Positions 1 to 7,858 of a stretch of 42,831 bases of DNA are shown here, in pieces (within the stretch, counting starts at the first letter, position 1; every line of letters begins with the position of its first letter). The DNA comes from Bacteroidia bacterium (lineage in GTDB: Bacteria > Bacteroidota > Bacteroidia > B-17B0 > Aurantibacillaceae), in NCBI GenBank assembly GCA_026003255.1, contig BPGX01000013.1, positions 1 to 42,831 on the forward strand, given 5' to 3'. The notes below the pieces were generated by a model that saw only the letters and a program-made list of their open reading frames with translations, did no database searches and had not been told where the DNA came from. The position numbers were made by a program, and so were the translations under genes.

Positions 1-719
1 TAGACGGCATCAGAGTACGGTCTGGCACTGCGGGTTACAATATGTTGATGGATTGGGCTATGAGAGGGCGTACCGATATGCTGGGTGCTGTAACGATAGC
101 CACTTATGGGGGCTTATCCACCAATAGCGGCGTGGTGTATGATATGGGCGCCTTGTTGGACATAGCGATAGAAAACTACCAACAAGAGATAATAGAGCTA
201 CAAACTGCTGCCAGCAAAGCACAAAGCAAGGAAGAGTTAGAAGAAACCACCTCCCGCCCTTATTTTGACACAGGCCAAGACCCGCCGGGAGGGAAGAAGA
301 AAAAAGCACAAGGTGGTGGGGGATTAAGTGGTCCTAGAAGTTTTGCTAATGAATTGAAGTATTATTACAAATATAATTCAGGAACGGACTATCATTTAAG
401 CCCTGAAAGATTTAATGATGTTTATGAACAGGCACATCAAAATAATGCTATTGAATGGGATAAAGCCACAAGATTAGCCAATGGAATTTATAGTATTCCT
501 GTAAATTTTTATAAAACAGATTATGACTTTGCTTTTGGTAGAGCAACCTTATATTTCAGTTTTGATCAAACCAATGGTTTTAAACCAATTGGTTTTTTTG
601 ATGTGTGGGATTTAGATCCTAAACCATGGGGAATTCGTTCAATAATGAATGAAGTAATTACTCGTTATTACAATTGGCAATTAGATGGAGGAACCTCGTT
701 TAAAATAGTTTATCCTTAA
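1..719 (+). CDS. Rhs-type CT toxin, cassette 1 (5' end outside window)
   Basis: The frame is open from base 3, so the gene starts upstream of the window. The first ~100 residues are nearly identical to residues 105-205 of the cassette-4 protein, so they are an Rhs tail linker. They end at the junction motif RPYFDTGQDPPGGKKKK (about bases 257-305). The tip that follows (about 135 residues) is unlike the other tips. It begins after a GGGG stretch and ends with FDVWDLDPKPWG and a GGTSFKIVYP terminus. It looks soluble, without clear membrane helices. I do not recognise a catalytic fold. The gene 12 bp downstream is the likely immunity gene. Being a toxin is inferred from the array context. Confidence 0.75.
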   Translation, partial: DGIRVRSGTAGYNMLMDWAMRGRTDMLGAVTIATYGGLSTNSGVVYDMGALLDIAIENYQQEIIELQTAASKAQSKEELEETTSRPYFDTGQDPPGGKKKKAQGGGGLSGPRSFANELKYYYKYNSGTDYHLSPERFNDVYEQAHQNNAIEWDKATRLANGIYSIPVNFYKTDYDFAFGRATLYFSFDQTNGFKPIGFFDVWDLDPKPWGIRSIMNEVITRYYNWQLDGGTSFKIVYP

Positions 720-731
720 CTCATAAGTAAT

Positions 732-1163
732 ATGAAAAAAATACTAATATTTGTTTTGAGTATTATTTTAATCGGCACAATAGTTTATTATCTTTTCTTA
801 AAAAGAACCCCCTATAGTATTGCAAGTAACATAGCTGGTTTTAAAGTTCCGACATCATTGACAGTTGAACAATTTCAAGATAATTGGATAAATAATCCAG
901 GCGGCGATGGAGAATTATTCATACTTTTTTCATTTCAAGAAAGTGAAAAAGAAAACCTTGTAACCGCCTGTAAAATGAATAATTATAAGCCATTACCAAT
1001 AAATGATACATTGCCGGATAATTTTATTTATAGATATATTAAGAAAGAAAATCAATCAGGATTTTACAAATTAGAAAAAGATAGAGAAGATAAAAGAAAT
1101 TATCAAATAACAATATTGAATTTACAAGAGAATAAATTGATAATTTATACTGTAATTTACTAA
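732..1163 (+). CDS. Candidate immunity protein, cassette 1, membrane-anchored
   Basis: This is a 143-residue protein with one N-terminal hydrophobic helix (residues 4-22, after MKK) and a soluble remainder that would lie outside the inner membrane. It follows the cassette-1 toxin by 12 bp on the same strand. Small anchored proteins directly after a CT tip are the usual layout of immunity genes in polymorphic toxin loci. I recognise no family. The role is inferred from position only. Confidence 0.6.
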   Translation: MKKILIFVLSIILIGTIVYYLFLKRTPYSIASNIAGFKVPTSLTVEQFQDNWINNPGGDGELFILFSFQESEKENLVTACKMNNYKPLPINDTLPDNFIYRYIKKENQSGFYKLEKDREDKRNYQITILNLQENKLIIYTVIY

Positions 1164-1164
1164 T

Positions 1165-1322
1165 GCATATTCCAATTGGAAGTCCAACCATCTGCCTCCG
1201 GCGGAAGACCAATTCAAATTCAGAAAGTATACTTACGGCAAATTGTTCTGCTTCAAAATAAAATCTGTCAATTTTTATCTCACTCTGCATCAATATCAAA
1301 CTTTTATCTGAAAAATTTTCCC
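1165..1322 (+). repeat. Inter-cassette repeat, copy 1
   Basis: This non-coding stretch aligns with 3255-3431. Both carry GCATATT.CAATT, AACCATC, TTCAAATTCAG and TGTCAATTTTTATCTCA, followed by a CTGCATC block. It precedes leader copy A. The repeat suggests that whole cassettes, with their upstream DNA, were moved or duplicated as units. Confidence 0.65.
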
Positions 1323-1358
1323 TATCTTTGTGTAAAAAAACTTTTGTGTGTGCTGAAG
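1323..1358 (+). promoter_or_regulatory. Cassette leader copy A with TAnnTTTG box
   Basis: TATCTTTG at 1323-1330 fits the Bacteroidota -7 consensus and is followed by the ACTTTTGTGTG leader word. The GTGCGTTGGAG start block seen in the other copies is degraded here to GTGTGCTGAAG, with an in-frame TGA. The leader now stands before a toxin remnant and an intact immunity gene. Confidence 0.55.
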
Positions 1359-1467
1359 TGACGTTATACTTTTATTGGCAAATTTTGTTCCGGTTCCTGC
1401 TAATACCATTTATGGTGGACCTTTCAATATTATTCTTGTCGGAACAGTTTACATACCTCCAAAATGA
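1357..1467 (+). pseudogene. Remnant 3' tail of a CT toxin, cassette 2
   Basis: After a stop in the degraded leader, 36 codons remain open and end in GTVYIPPK-stop, 19 bp before an intact immunity-like gene. The piece is too short to be a toxin and lacks the DPPGGKKK junction. I read it as the last part of a deleted CT tip whose immunity gene was kept. Confidence 0.45.
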
Positions 1468-1486
1468 AAACTAAAAACAAAATAAT

Positions 1487-2026
1487 ATGAAAAAGATTAT
1501 ATTGGTATTGTTAATGATTGTCTTTGGAGTAACAATACTCGTGATAACACTACTGATACTTTTCTCAAAAGGTAATTGCAGGTATGAGTTAGGAGATGGC
1601 TATGCTCTGGATATCTGTGAAAATAAAAGTAATATGCAACTATTAGATAGTGAGAATGCAGTAATTGTTCCCCCAGTAATTTTAGAATATGCATATGATT
1701 CAACATTTATTATTTTGTCACAGCGTCCATGGAAAGTACCGGGTGTTTCATACAGATTGGGTATGACATTAGATGAACGGGATTCTATCTTTAAGCACAG
1801 CACCTTTCGTCAGTATTTCATAATCAATAAAAAAGAAAAGCATGAATTCTTAGGCGTCGATTCATCATTAATGGACATAGAATTCTATGGCCCCGATTCA
1901 TTAATAATACTTTATCCTGGATGTGAGAATCGTTATTCTAATGTATATGGCCCTTTTAATAAGGAAGAGTATTTACAAAAACGTGAGGAATTGGGCGTAC
2001 CAAAAGAATTACAGTTAAAAGAATAA
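1487..2026 (+). CDS. Candidate immunity protein, cassette 2, single-pass membrane protein
   Basis: The 179-residue product has an N-terminal hydrophobic helix (residues 4-27) with a cysteine at about residue 31, then a soluble domain. The pattern of a YELGDGYALD start, a central FIILSQRPW strand, a YFIINK segment and a late YGPFNKEEY motif resembles small DUF3997-type proteins. That link comes from memory and is tentative. It stands alone behind a toxin remnant, so it may be an orphan immunity gene. A hairpin with a T stretch follows. Confidence 0.55.
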   Translation: MKKIILVLLMIVFGVTILVITLLILFSKGNCRYELGDGYALDICENKSNMQLLDSENAVIVPPVILEYAYDSTFIILSQRPWKVPGVSYRLGMTLDERDSIFKHSTFRQYFIINKKEKHEFLGVDSSLMDIEFYGPDSLIILYPGCENRYSNVYGPFNKEEYLQKREELGVPKELQLKE

Positions 2027-2030
2027 ACCG

Positions 2031-2056
2031 AAAAGCCCTATAATCCTGGCTTTTGT
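2031..2056 (+). terminator. Intrinsic terminator after cassette 2
   Basis: Arms AAAAGCC (2031-2037) and GGCTTTT (2048-2054) form a short hairpin whose right arm merges into a T tract. It begins 5 bp after the immunity gene stop. Confidence 0.5.
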
Positions 2057-2062
2057 TATTAT

Positions 2063-2152
2063 ACACATCCTTATATTTTTCAAATTTATCTCTCTCTGCA
2101 TCAACATCAAACTGCCTGCAAAACAAACTTTCTTACCTGAAAAATTTTTTAT
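2063..2152 (+). repeat. Inter-cassette repeat type 2, copy 1
   Basis: This matches 7735-7824 almost base for base: ACACATCCTTATATTTTTC, TTTATCTC, a CTGCA.CAACATCAAACT block, and CTGAAAAATTTTTTATTA running into the promoter box. It is non-coding. Confidence 0.65.
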
Positions 2153-2186
2153 TATTTTTGTAGAAAAACTTTTGTGTGCGTTGGAG
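2153..2186 (+). promoter_or_regulatory. Cassette leader copy B
   Basis: The box TATTTTTG (2153-2160), the word ACTTTTGTGTGCGTTGGAG and the GTG start at 2176 lie within 34 bp. Transcription starting just after the box would leave a very short 5' leader. No Shine-Dalgarno sequence is seen. Confidence 0.55.
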
Positions 2187-2802
2187 CAGCAGCATAAAAA
2201 ATGAGCTAGAAGAAACCACTTCCCGCCCTTACTTTGACACAGGCGAAGATCCACCGGGAGGAAAAAAGAAGAATACACAAAGTGTGGACTTTGGCACTGG
2301 TTCTCTTGCTCTGGGCGGAGGAATAGGACAAAGTGATGGGGGATGGGTAGAACCAGCGAATAGTTGGAATGGCGGCATAGGTGTATTAGCAGGCGCTGCG
2401 GAGAATTTACCCGGATCCATTGGTACAAATGGTAAATATTATGCTTCAGGGTGGGGAGGAAACCAATATGTTTCTACTATTAAGGTTACAAAAGTAGGAA
2501 AAGTATTAGGTATAGCGACTTTATTCGGAGGAACAATCATTGACGCCATAGGCGTTCGTTATTATTATAAAAATGGACTTAACGACCCCAATGCTGTCCA
2601 CCCTGGTAAAGCAGGATTAAATTTAGGCATTGGAATTTGGAGCTTAATTAACCCCGCAGCAGCAACGGGAGCCGTTTTGTATTATGGTATTGACACATTT
2701 TACCCCGGTGGCTTTAATGGAGCTATGCAATACAATGCCAACTTATTATGGCAAAATCAACAAATTTTAGGACCTGATTTTAATCTTTACAGAGATTGGT
2801 GA
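2176..2802 (+). CDS. Rhs-CT toxin, cassette 3, hydrophobic glycine-rich tip
   Basis: The 208-residue protein uses the GTG of the leader block. It has a short core remnant (MRWSSSIKNELEE), the junction RPYFDTGEDPPGGKKK and a second conserved block, VDFGTGSLALGGGIGQ, shared with cassettes 6 and 7. The tip has a GGNQYVS motif (related to GNQYIS in cassettes 6 and 7) and at least two hydrophobic glycine/alanine-rich stretches. It ends with YYGIDTFYPGGF and a short polar tail. No nuclease or enzyme motif is visible. With a polytopic membrane protein starting 1 bp after the stop, a membrane-inserting toxin is the likeliest reading. Confidence 0.65.
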   Translation: MRWSSSIKNELEETTSRPYFDTGEDPPGGKKKNTQSVDFGTGSLALGGGIGQSDGGWVEPANSWNGGIGVLAGAAENLPGSIGTNGKYYASGWGGNQYVSTIKVTKVGKVLGIATLFGGTIIDAIGVRYYYKNGLNDPNAVHPGKAGLNLGIGIWSLINPAAATGAVLYYGIDTFYPGGFNGAMQYNANLLWQNQQILGPDFNLYRDW

Positions 2803-2803
2803 T

Positions 2804-3223
2804 ATGGAAAAGATAAAAAAGGCATACTATCTTCTGTTTTACAAAATTTATAGATTTTACAAGTCCATGGAAGATGATGGATTTGCGGATTGGAAAGCCG
2901 GATTAGTCATACAAACATTACAAATTTTTGTAATGTTTATTATAATTGGACAGACCGAGATAATTACTAAACATAAATTAATACCTGCTGGAGACCCGAA
3001 AATATGGGCTACACCGATAGCAATAATGCTTGCAATTTTTAATTATTATATATTTTTACATCGTAGAAATTGGAAAAATTATGAAGAAGAATTTAGAAGT
3101 TATTCACGTCAAAAAAACAGATTGATTAACTTTATTGTGTTCTGTATTATTTTTGGAACTTTATTGTTGCTCATTTTTACTCTTTACCTTTACAGTAAAG
3201 TAGATCGGACTAAATATAAATGA
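2804..3223 (+). CDS. Polytopic membrane immunity candidate, cassette 3
   Basis: This 139-residue protein has three predicted membrane helices (about residues 32-52, 65-83 and 107-130), a basic aromatic N-terminus (YYLLFYKIYRFYKS) and a loop HRRNWKNYEEEF. The same layout (K/Y-rich start, a helix, a polar loop, an R/K-x-W-x-Y-x-E-E loop) occurs in the cassette-8 partner, and more loosely in cassette 5. Such small inner-membrane proteins would be suited to blocking a membrane-inserting toxin, as colicin immunity proteins do. The role is inferred. Confidence 0.6.
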   Translation: MEKIKKAYYLLFYKIYRFYKSMEDDGFADWKAGLVIQTLQIFVMFIIIGQTEIITKHKLIPAGDPKIWATPIAIMLAIFNYYIFLHRRNWKNYEEEFRSYSRQKNRLINFIVFCIIFGTLLLLIFTLYLYSKVDRTKYK

Positions 3224-3254
3224 TTTCAAATATCATTTGGTATACTTGTAATAG

Positions 3255-3431
3255 GCATATTTCAATTAGAATCGCAACCATCCGTCAAAAGCGGAATATC
3301 AGTTCAAATTCAGGAAGTCCGCTTCCGGCAGATGTTTGTGCTTCAAAAATAAAACTTGTCAATTTTTATCTCATTCTGCATCGACATCAAACTTCCTGCA
3401 AAACAAATTTTCTTATCTGAACCATTTTCCC
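3255..3431 (+). repeat. Inter-cassette repeat, copy 2
   Basis: Diverged counterpart of 1165-1322. It has an added CTTCCTGCAAAACAAATTTTC block that links it to the type 2 repeats at 2063 and 7735. It is non-coding. Confidence 0.6.
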
Positions 3432-3464
3432 TATCTTTGTAAAAAACTTTTGTGTGCGTTGGAG
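3432..3464 (+). promoter_or_regulatory. Cassette leader copy C
   Basis: TATCTTTG (3432-3439), then ACTTTTGTGTGCGTTGGAG with GTG at 3454. The spacing from box to GTG is 14 nt. Confidence 0.55.
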
Positions 3465-4551
3465 TAATAAGAAGCATAAAATAAAGAAACACAAACCAAC
3501 CGCCACCTCTCCCGCAGAATTCAACAGATTTACTTATGCCAACAACAACCCTCTATCAGGCAAAGATATAGATGGAAACCGTCCGCTTTATAGCGGTATC
3601 CGAACAAGGGAATTTTACGAATCCACCTCCAAATCACTGATGCCCCAATATATGTCACTGTTAGAAACTCAATCACAAATATATAATGCCGAACAAAGCA
3701 CCTTGAATCAGTTTATTCAAGAATCAATTATCACCAATCCCTTTGAAACACCCTACGACTTATACATAGACGGCATCAGAGTACGGTCTGGCACTGCGGG
3801 TTACAATATGTTGATGGATTGGGCTATGAGAGGGCGTACCGATATGCTGGGTGCTGTAACGATAGCCACTTATGGGGGCTTATCCACCAATAGCGGCGTG
3901 GTGTATGATATGGGCGCCTTGTTGGACATAGCGATAGAAAACTACCAACGAGAAATAATAGAGCTACAAACTGCTGCAAGCAAAGCACAAAGCAAGGAAG
4001 AATTAAAAGAAGAATTAGGAGATAATCTTCTCGCCTGCCTTTCCTGTGACACAGGCGAAGACCCGCCGGGAGGGAAGAAAAAAAAGGCACAAGGTGGTGG
4101 GGGGTATCAAAATCAGTATGGAAAAACAGGTACTTCATTAGCTTCTTTTAGGGACCATTATAATGGAATGTCTTTAAATCAAATAGTTACAGGTGAAGAT
4201 TCATATTTAGGTTATAAATTTCCCAACTTTATTGAATCTCCATATCAATTTGTTAATCTTAGTAATGGTAGACAGGTAGATATGATACATTTTTTAGTAG
4301 TTGGTCCAAGAGGGCATTTTATGGGCATAATAAATGAGATAAAACAAATTTTCACATCTCCGGTAAGTGCATTCTATCCGCAAGATATTTACTCTAATAT
4401 ATTAGGAGTTAATTTTTTCAACTCGTATGGACCTTTACTTCAGCAAAATCCTGATAAAATTTCAACTTATATTTACTGGTTTTTGTCAAATCCGAGCAAC
4501 ATAAACTTTACCCCAATTAATTTTGGATGGGATATTGGTCCGAAATATTAA
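3454..4551 (+). CDS. Rhs-CT toxin, cassette 4, with longest retained core tail
   Basis: At 365 residues this is the most complete cassette. After the GTG start come a basic stretch (KKHKIKKHKP) and RFTYANNNPLSGKDIDGN. The latter is the end of the Rhs repeat-associated core, corresponding to the NY.NNPI..IDPDG signature of the family. A linker of about 150 residues follows, almost identical to cassette 1 where they overlap. Then comes a variant junction (CLSCDTGEDPPGGKKKK) and a ~150-residue soluble tip. The tip contains GRQVDMIHFLVVGPRGH and a YPQDIYSNILGVNFF block. I cannot name its activity; the H/D content would suit an enzyme. Lacking the large YD-repeat shell, it is an orphan tip. Confidence 0.7.
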   Translation: MRWSNKKHKIKKHKPTATSPAEFNRFTYANNNPLSGKDIDGNRPLYSGIRTREFYESTSKSLMPQYMSLLETQSQIYNAEQSTLNQFIQESIITNPFETPYDLYIDGIRVRSGTAGYNMLMDWAMRGRTDMLGAVTIATYGGLSTNSGVVYDMGALLDIAIENYQREIIELQTAASKAQSKEELKEELGDNLLACLSCDTGEDPPGGKKKKAQGGGGYQNQYGKTGTSLASFRDHYNGMSLNQIVTGEDSYLGYKFPNFIESPYQFVNLSNGRQVDMIHFLVVGPRGHFMGIINEIKQIFTSPVSAFYPQDIYSNILGVNFFNSYGPLLQQNPDKISTYIYWFLSNPSNINFTPINFGWDIGPKY

Positions 4552-4557
4552 ACTATT

Positions 4558-4899
4558 ATGAAAAAAGGTAAAATAATGGATAAAATAATAAAAATAATAA
4601 GTAAAATAATAAAAATAACAGTATTATCAACACTAGTATTAGTTGTTTTAATTATTGGTTATTTGATTTACGACTCTCATTGGAGCAGTAAGGCAAAAAA
4701 AGGGCGGAAGAATATTTTAAATTCAAGAAAAGTAAAAATTCAGATGAGTCAAGAAGATGTTTTATCTATTATGGGTAAACCTGACACTGTTATTGGAAGG
4801 CGATTCTATTACATTACTAATAATGATGATTATATCTATATAGAAATTTCTTTTGATAGTTTGAAAAGAGTGAAAAAAATATATTCGCCTGAAAAATGA
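4558..4899 (+). CDS. Candidate immunity protein with BamE/SmpA-like domain, cassette 4
   Basis: This 113-residue protein starts 6 bp after the toxin stop. A basic N-terminus and one membrane helix (about residues 20-40) precede a small domain with SQEDVLSIMGKPDTV and a following FYYITNNDDYIYIEISFD hairpin. That pattern (helix, GKPD turn, beta strands) is the one seen in BamE/SmpA-fold proteins. The fold is used widely as a binding module, so a toxin-binding immunity role is plausible. A second in-frame start at 4576 (MDKIIK) is possible. Confidence 0.6.
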   Translation: MKKGKIMDKIIKIISKIIKITVLSTLVLVVLIIGYLIYDSHWSSKAKKGRKNILNSRKVKIQMSQEDVLSIMGKPDTVIGRRFYYITNNDDYIYIEISFDSLKRVKKIYSPEK

Positions 4900-5155
4900 A
4901 CACAATGTAACTCTCATTTTAAAACGCAACAAAACTTATTAGGATGAACCAACATACAATTGCATGTGTCAAAAACAAAGATAGCAGTATTAACCTTACT
5001 ATACATAAGAAAAACACAAAAAAAGAATCACCTCACTCTCAAAATCATTCAGAGCAATATATCGTGCATATCTCTTGCCGAAAAAATATCTCGGATAAAA
5101 TTACTTCATCACTCACCATGTCTGTCTTCATTCATCTCACATCAAAACTTTTTAT
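4900..5155. other. Non-coding gap between cassettes 4 and 5
   Basis: I see no gene here. Short open stretches on the plus strand have no start context and no recognisable product. The last ~30 bp (CATCTCACATCAAAACTTTTT) is a weak match to the end of the other inter-cassette repeats. Confidence 0.5.
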
Positions 5156-5189
5156 TACCTTTGTAGAAAAACTTTTGTGTGCGTTGGAG
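5156..5189 (+). promoter_or_regulatory. Cassette leader copy D
   Basis: TACCTTTG (5156-5163), then ACTTTTGTGTGCGTTGGAG with GTG at 5179, 15 nt after the box. Confidence 0.55.
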
Positions 5190-5665
5190 CAGCAGCATAA
5201 AAGATGAATTAGAAAAAACCATCTTCCCGCCCTTACTTTGACACAGGCCAAGACCCACCGGGAGGGAAGAAGAAAAGTAATAAGAGTAACAAAGGAAAGA
5301 GAAATGATTATAATACAGACATTATTGATAAAACAGTTGGCGGAATTGGTGTAAATATGAGTATGAAAGAAGGAATAATTGAGTTGGCAAAAGGAACCGG
5401 GGATATTGGAATATCCGGAAATATTTATTTGTCTATTACTAAAACCATTGGTAAAGCAACAGGAGTGGTAGGTGCAGGCATCGCTTGGTATGATTTCTAT
5501 CAGAAACCGACAACCGGAGGGCTGGTAAAAGCATTGTCTAATACAGGATTAGTATTTATTAGAATCAATCCATTTGTGGGATTTTTGTTGGGAATATCAG
5601 ATTTAACAGGGGGTAGTGATTGGTTCTATAATCAAGTCGGTAATGCTATTGATAAAATAAAGTAA
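5179..5665 (+). pseudogene. Rhs-CT toxin, cassette 5, frame-shifted near its start
   Basis: The leader frame runs GTG-CGT-TGG through KDELEKT and then hits a TGA, because one extra base (the A at about 5221) is present compared with cassette 7. In the +1 frame the reading continues as RPYFDTGQDPPGGKKK and a ~125-residue tip. That tip is glycine-rich, with hydrophobic stretches (AGIAWYDFY, FVGFLLGISDLTGG). An internal ATG at 5357 could still give 102 residues, covering most of the hydrophobic tip. The result is either a decayed toxin or a sequence error. The downstream immunity gene is intact. Confidence 0.6.
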
Positions 5666-5667
5666 AA

Positions 5668-6060
5668 ATGGGATTACTTAAAAACATAAAGATATTATTT
5701 CTAAAATTTTTATTTCTTTTTTATACCTATTACAATAAAGGAAGTACTAAATCAATAGCATATTTTAGTGCTTTGATTGCACTGATGATGGTTTTGTTTT
5801 TGAACATATTTTCATTACTAATTCATTTTGATGTTATAGGGAGAAATTCAATTATAGCCCCAATGTCAATTAAATATCTGATTGGATTTATAATTTTTAT
5901 GTTTCTTTTTCCTGTTATGAAAAGTATATTCAGAGAAAGAGATATGCTAAAAATTAAAATGAGTAAATTTGAGATGAAGGTAGGGTATATAGTGGTTGTA
6001 ATGTATATTATTTTGTCTGTATTACTTCTGATATACACAATACAAAATAAAAATAGGTAA
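5668..6060 (+). CDS. Polytopic membrane immunity candidate, cassette 5
   Basis: This 130-residue protein has three to four hydrophobic helices (about residues 7-20, 30-52, 66-82 and 103-124) separated by short basic loops. It starts 2 bp after the toxin stop. The layout resembles the cassette-3 and cassette-8 partners (aromatic/basic N-terminus, then three helices), though the sequences are very diverged. It has been kept open behind a broken toxin, as expected if protection is still useful. Confidence 0.6.
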   Translation: MGLLKNIKILFLKFLFLFYTYYNKGSTKSIAYFSALIALMMVLFLNIFSLLIHFDVIGRNSIIAPMSIKYLIGFIIFMFLFPVMKSIFRERDMLKIKMSKFEMKVGYIVVVMYIILSVLLLIYTIQNKNR

Positions 6061-6101
6061 AACCTCAATTTCAATTCTCATTTTGTATTCAAAATTTTCC
6101 C

Positions 6102-6135
6102 TACCTTTGTAAAAAAACTTTTGTGTGCGTTGGAG
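6102..6135 (+). promoter_or_regulatory. Cassette leader copy E
   Basis: TACCTTTG (6102-6109), then ACTTTTGTGTGCGTTGGAG with GTG at 6125, 15 nt after the box. Confidence 0.55.
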
Positions 6136-7257
6136 TAATAAGAAGCATAAAATAAAAAAACACAAACCAACCGCCTCCTCTCCCGCGGAATTCAACAGAT
6201 TTACTTATGCCGACAACAACCCTCTATCAGGCAAAGATATAGATGGAAATAAATGGATACCTTACGGACGATTTAGTGGACAACCAATATCTCCAAATAG
6301 AGTAGATGTTTTAAATAACATATATGAAATGGAGGCAGGCATTATGCGACAAGAAGAAAAACTTAAAAGAGCCATGGCACTAATAGATGCAGAATGGAGA
6401 GATTTTGTAACCGGAGGCACGCCCGTGATATATGTAGATGGAATAAAATTAAGTGATACGGAGGCGGATAAGTTGTCACAGATGGGATTAAGCGGTTTAG
6501 CGTGGATGTACAATGCTTCTACGATAGAGAGTTATGGTATTACATCTACTGGGAGTGGCAGTTGGATAAATCCTGCAGAGATGTTTTCTAATGCTACCTC
6601 AGCGGGCGTGTGGGTAAGATGGGATTTAGCCCAATCGTCTGAGGGCAACGGAAATTACACTTCCACTTATGTTCATCCTGTAACGGGGGAAACGGTTACT
6701 TATACTGATAACATGCTCAATGTGTATGTAATAGAAAGTTTTGTGCCTGCAATGCGACTTTGGTACAGGTTCTCTTGCTCTGGGCGGAGGAATAGGGCAA
6801 GGTGAAGGGGGTAATTGGGTGAATGCTTTGGACTTTAGTTTAGAGGTTGGCGAATTGGCAAGGCAATATAAAGTTTATGAAACATACGGAGTATCTGCCG
6901 AAACAGTAGAAAATGCATTGAAAAATGGATTGTATGTTCACACCAACGGAAAAATTTACAGCCAAAAGTTTAAAGGTAATCAGTATATTAGTTCCAAATC
7001 TGTTTCAAATAGTATAAGTACTGCCAAATTTGCCCGAAATTTAGGAAGAGGTATTACCCTTGTCGGAGTCTGGAATATCATTATATCAATTTGGCAGTAG
7101 TAATCAAACAGGTGCAGATTATGCAAGGTTAGCTGGAGCCGCATTTATAACTGGTTCTGCTTTCATTCCTGTTGTAGGGCCTTTTATTTCTATTGGATTA
7201 GGTATTGCTGATAGCTTTGGAGCATTCGATGAAATTTATAATTCATTCGGACATTAG
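6125..7257 (+). pseudogene. Rhs-CT toxin, cassette 6, with two frameshifts
   Basis: The first frame (6125-~6750) carries the basic start, RFTYADNNPLSGKDIDGN and a second type of Rhs tail linker of about 165 residues. Around 6752 the frame shifts +1 and joins directly to FGTGSLALGGGIGQ, without the DPPGGKKK junction. The tip then matches cassette 7 (GELARQYKVYETYGVSAE, GNQYISSKSVSNSISTAKF) until about 7068, where one extra base (a G in GGAGTCTGG) shifts the frame again. The last frame ends in FISIGLGIADSFG. Removing that base restores an alignment with cassette 7 of equal length. The toxin is inactive unless these are sequence errors. Confidence 0.65.
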
Positions 7258-7259
7258 CT

Positions 7260-7631
7260 ATGGATTTTATATACATAATATTAGGAATGAATACTTTAAT
7301 CGTATTTATTTACAAGCGTGATTGGTTATTGAGAAGAAAACCATTTTTGATATTGTTATTTGTCAACTTTCTGTTGTTAATCTTAGGTTATCTATTGCAG
7401 TATTATTCTGTTGGTAATCATAAAATGGTTGTTGTTTTAAAAATGCCTATGTTGTCTCAACTGCTGTTTATAGGATTGGTTATTATTTTTAGAAAGGTAT
7501 ATAATCGAGATCCAGTAGATACATTTTGGACAATGGATGTGAGCCTAATGAAAGATGGTATTTTTAATTTTTTCTTTTGGGTTGTGGCTATAATACTTCC
7601 TGTAATACTTATTTTTACTTTACTAAAGTAA
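7260..7631 (+). CDS. Polytopic membrane immunity candidate, cassette 6
   Basis: The 123-residue protein has about four hydrophobic helices. It is clearly homologous to the cassette-7 partner: both start MDxIxxIxG, then K-x-x-WLLR, a RMPM/KMPM-type motif, a YxRDPxxTFW block and a hydrophobic C-terminal helix. Its toxin (cassette 6) is the homologue of the cassette-7 toxin, so toxin and immunity diverged as a pair. It starts 2 bp after the toxin stop and is intact although the toxin is broken. Confidence 0.65.
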   Translation: MDFIYIILGMNTLIVFIYKRDWLLRRKPFLILLFVNFLLLILGYLLQYYSVGNHKMVVVLKMPMLSQLLFIGLVIIFRKVYNRDPVDTFWTMDVSLMKDGIFNFFFWVVAIILPVILIFTLLK

Positions 7632-7640
7632 TTTAACAAA

Positions 7641-7673
7641 TAAGCCCTGAAAAATATTGGGGTTTATTTTTTT
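7641..7673 (+). terminator. Intrinsic terminator after cassette 6
   Basis: TAAGCCC (7641-7647) pairs with GGGGTTTA (7659-7666), allowing one G-U pair, and a run of seven T's follows. Confidence 0.65.
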
Positions 7674-7734
7674 ACGCGACATATAAGTAAAAAAGTGTAT
7701 AATTATTCACACGAAAAAAAAATTACTAACAATT

Positions 7735-7824
7735 ACACATCCTTATATTTTTCAAATTTATCTCCTTCTGCACCAACATCAAACTACCTGCAAAGCAAGA
7801 TTTCTTATCTGAAAAATTTTTTAT
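7735..7824 (+). repeat. Inter-cassette repeat type 2, copy 2
   Basis: Near-identical to 2063-2152, running straight into leader copy F. It is non-coding. Confidence 0.65.
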
Positions 7825-7858
7825 TATTTTTGTAGAAAAACTTTTGTGTGCGTTGGAG
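7825..7858 (+). promoter_or_regulatory. Cassette leader copy F
   Basis: TATTTTTG (7825-7832), then ACTTTTGTGTGCGTTGGAG with GTG at 7848, 15 nt after the box. Confidence 0.55.

Noticed and set aside
58..309. Open frame on the minus strand opposite cassette 1 (and its copy at 3824-4138)
   Set aside because: It is the antisense shadow of the conserved Rhs linker. It repeats only because the linker repeats, with no start context or recognisable product.
4944..5207. Two overlapping plus-strand ORFs between cassettes 4 and 5
   Set aside because: Compositionally random, running into the leader repeat in the wrong frame, with no homologue in the other gaps.
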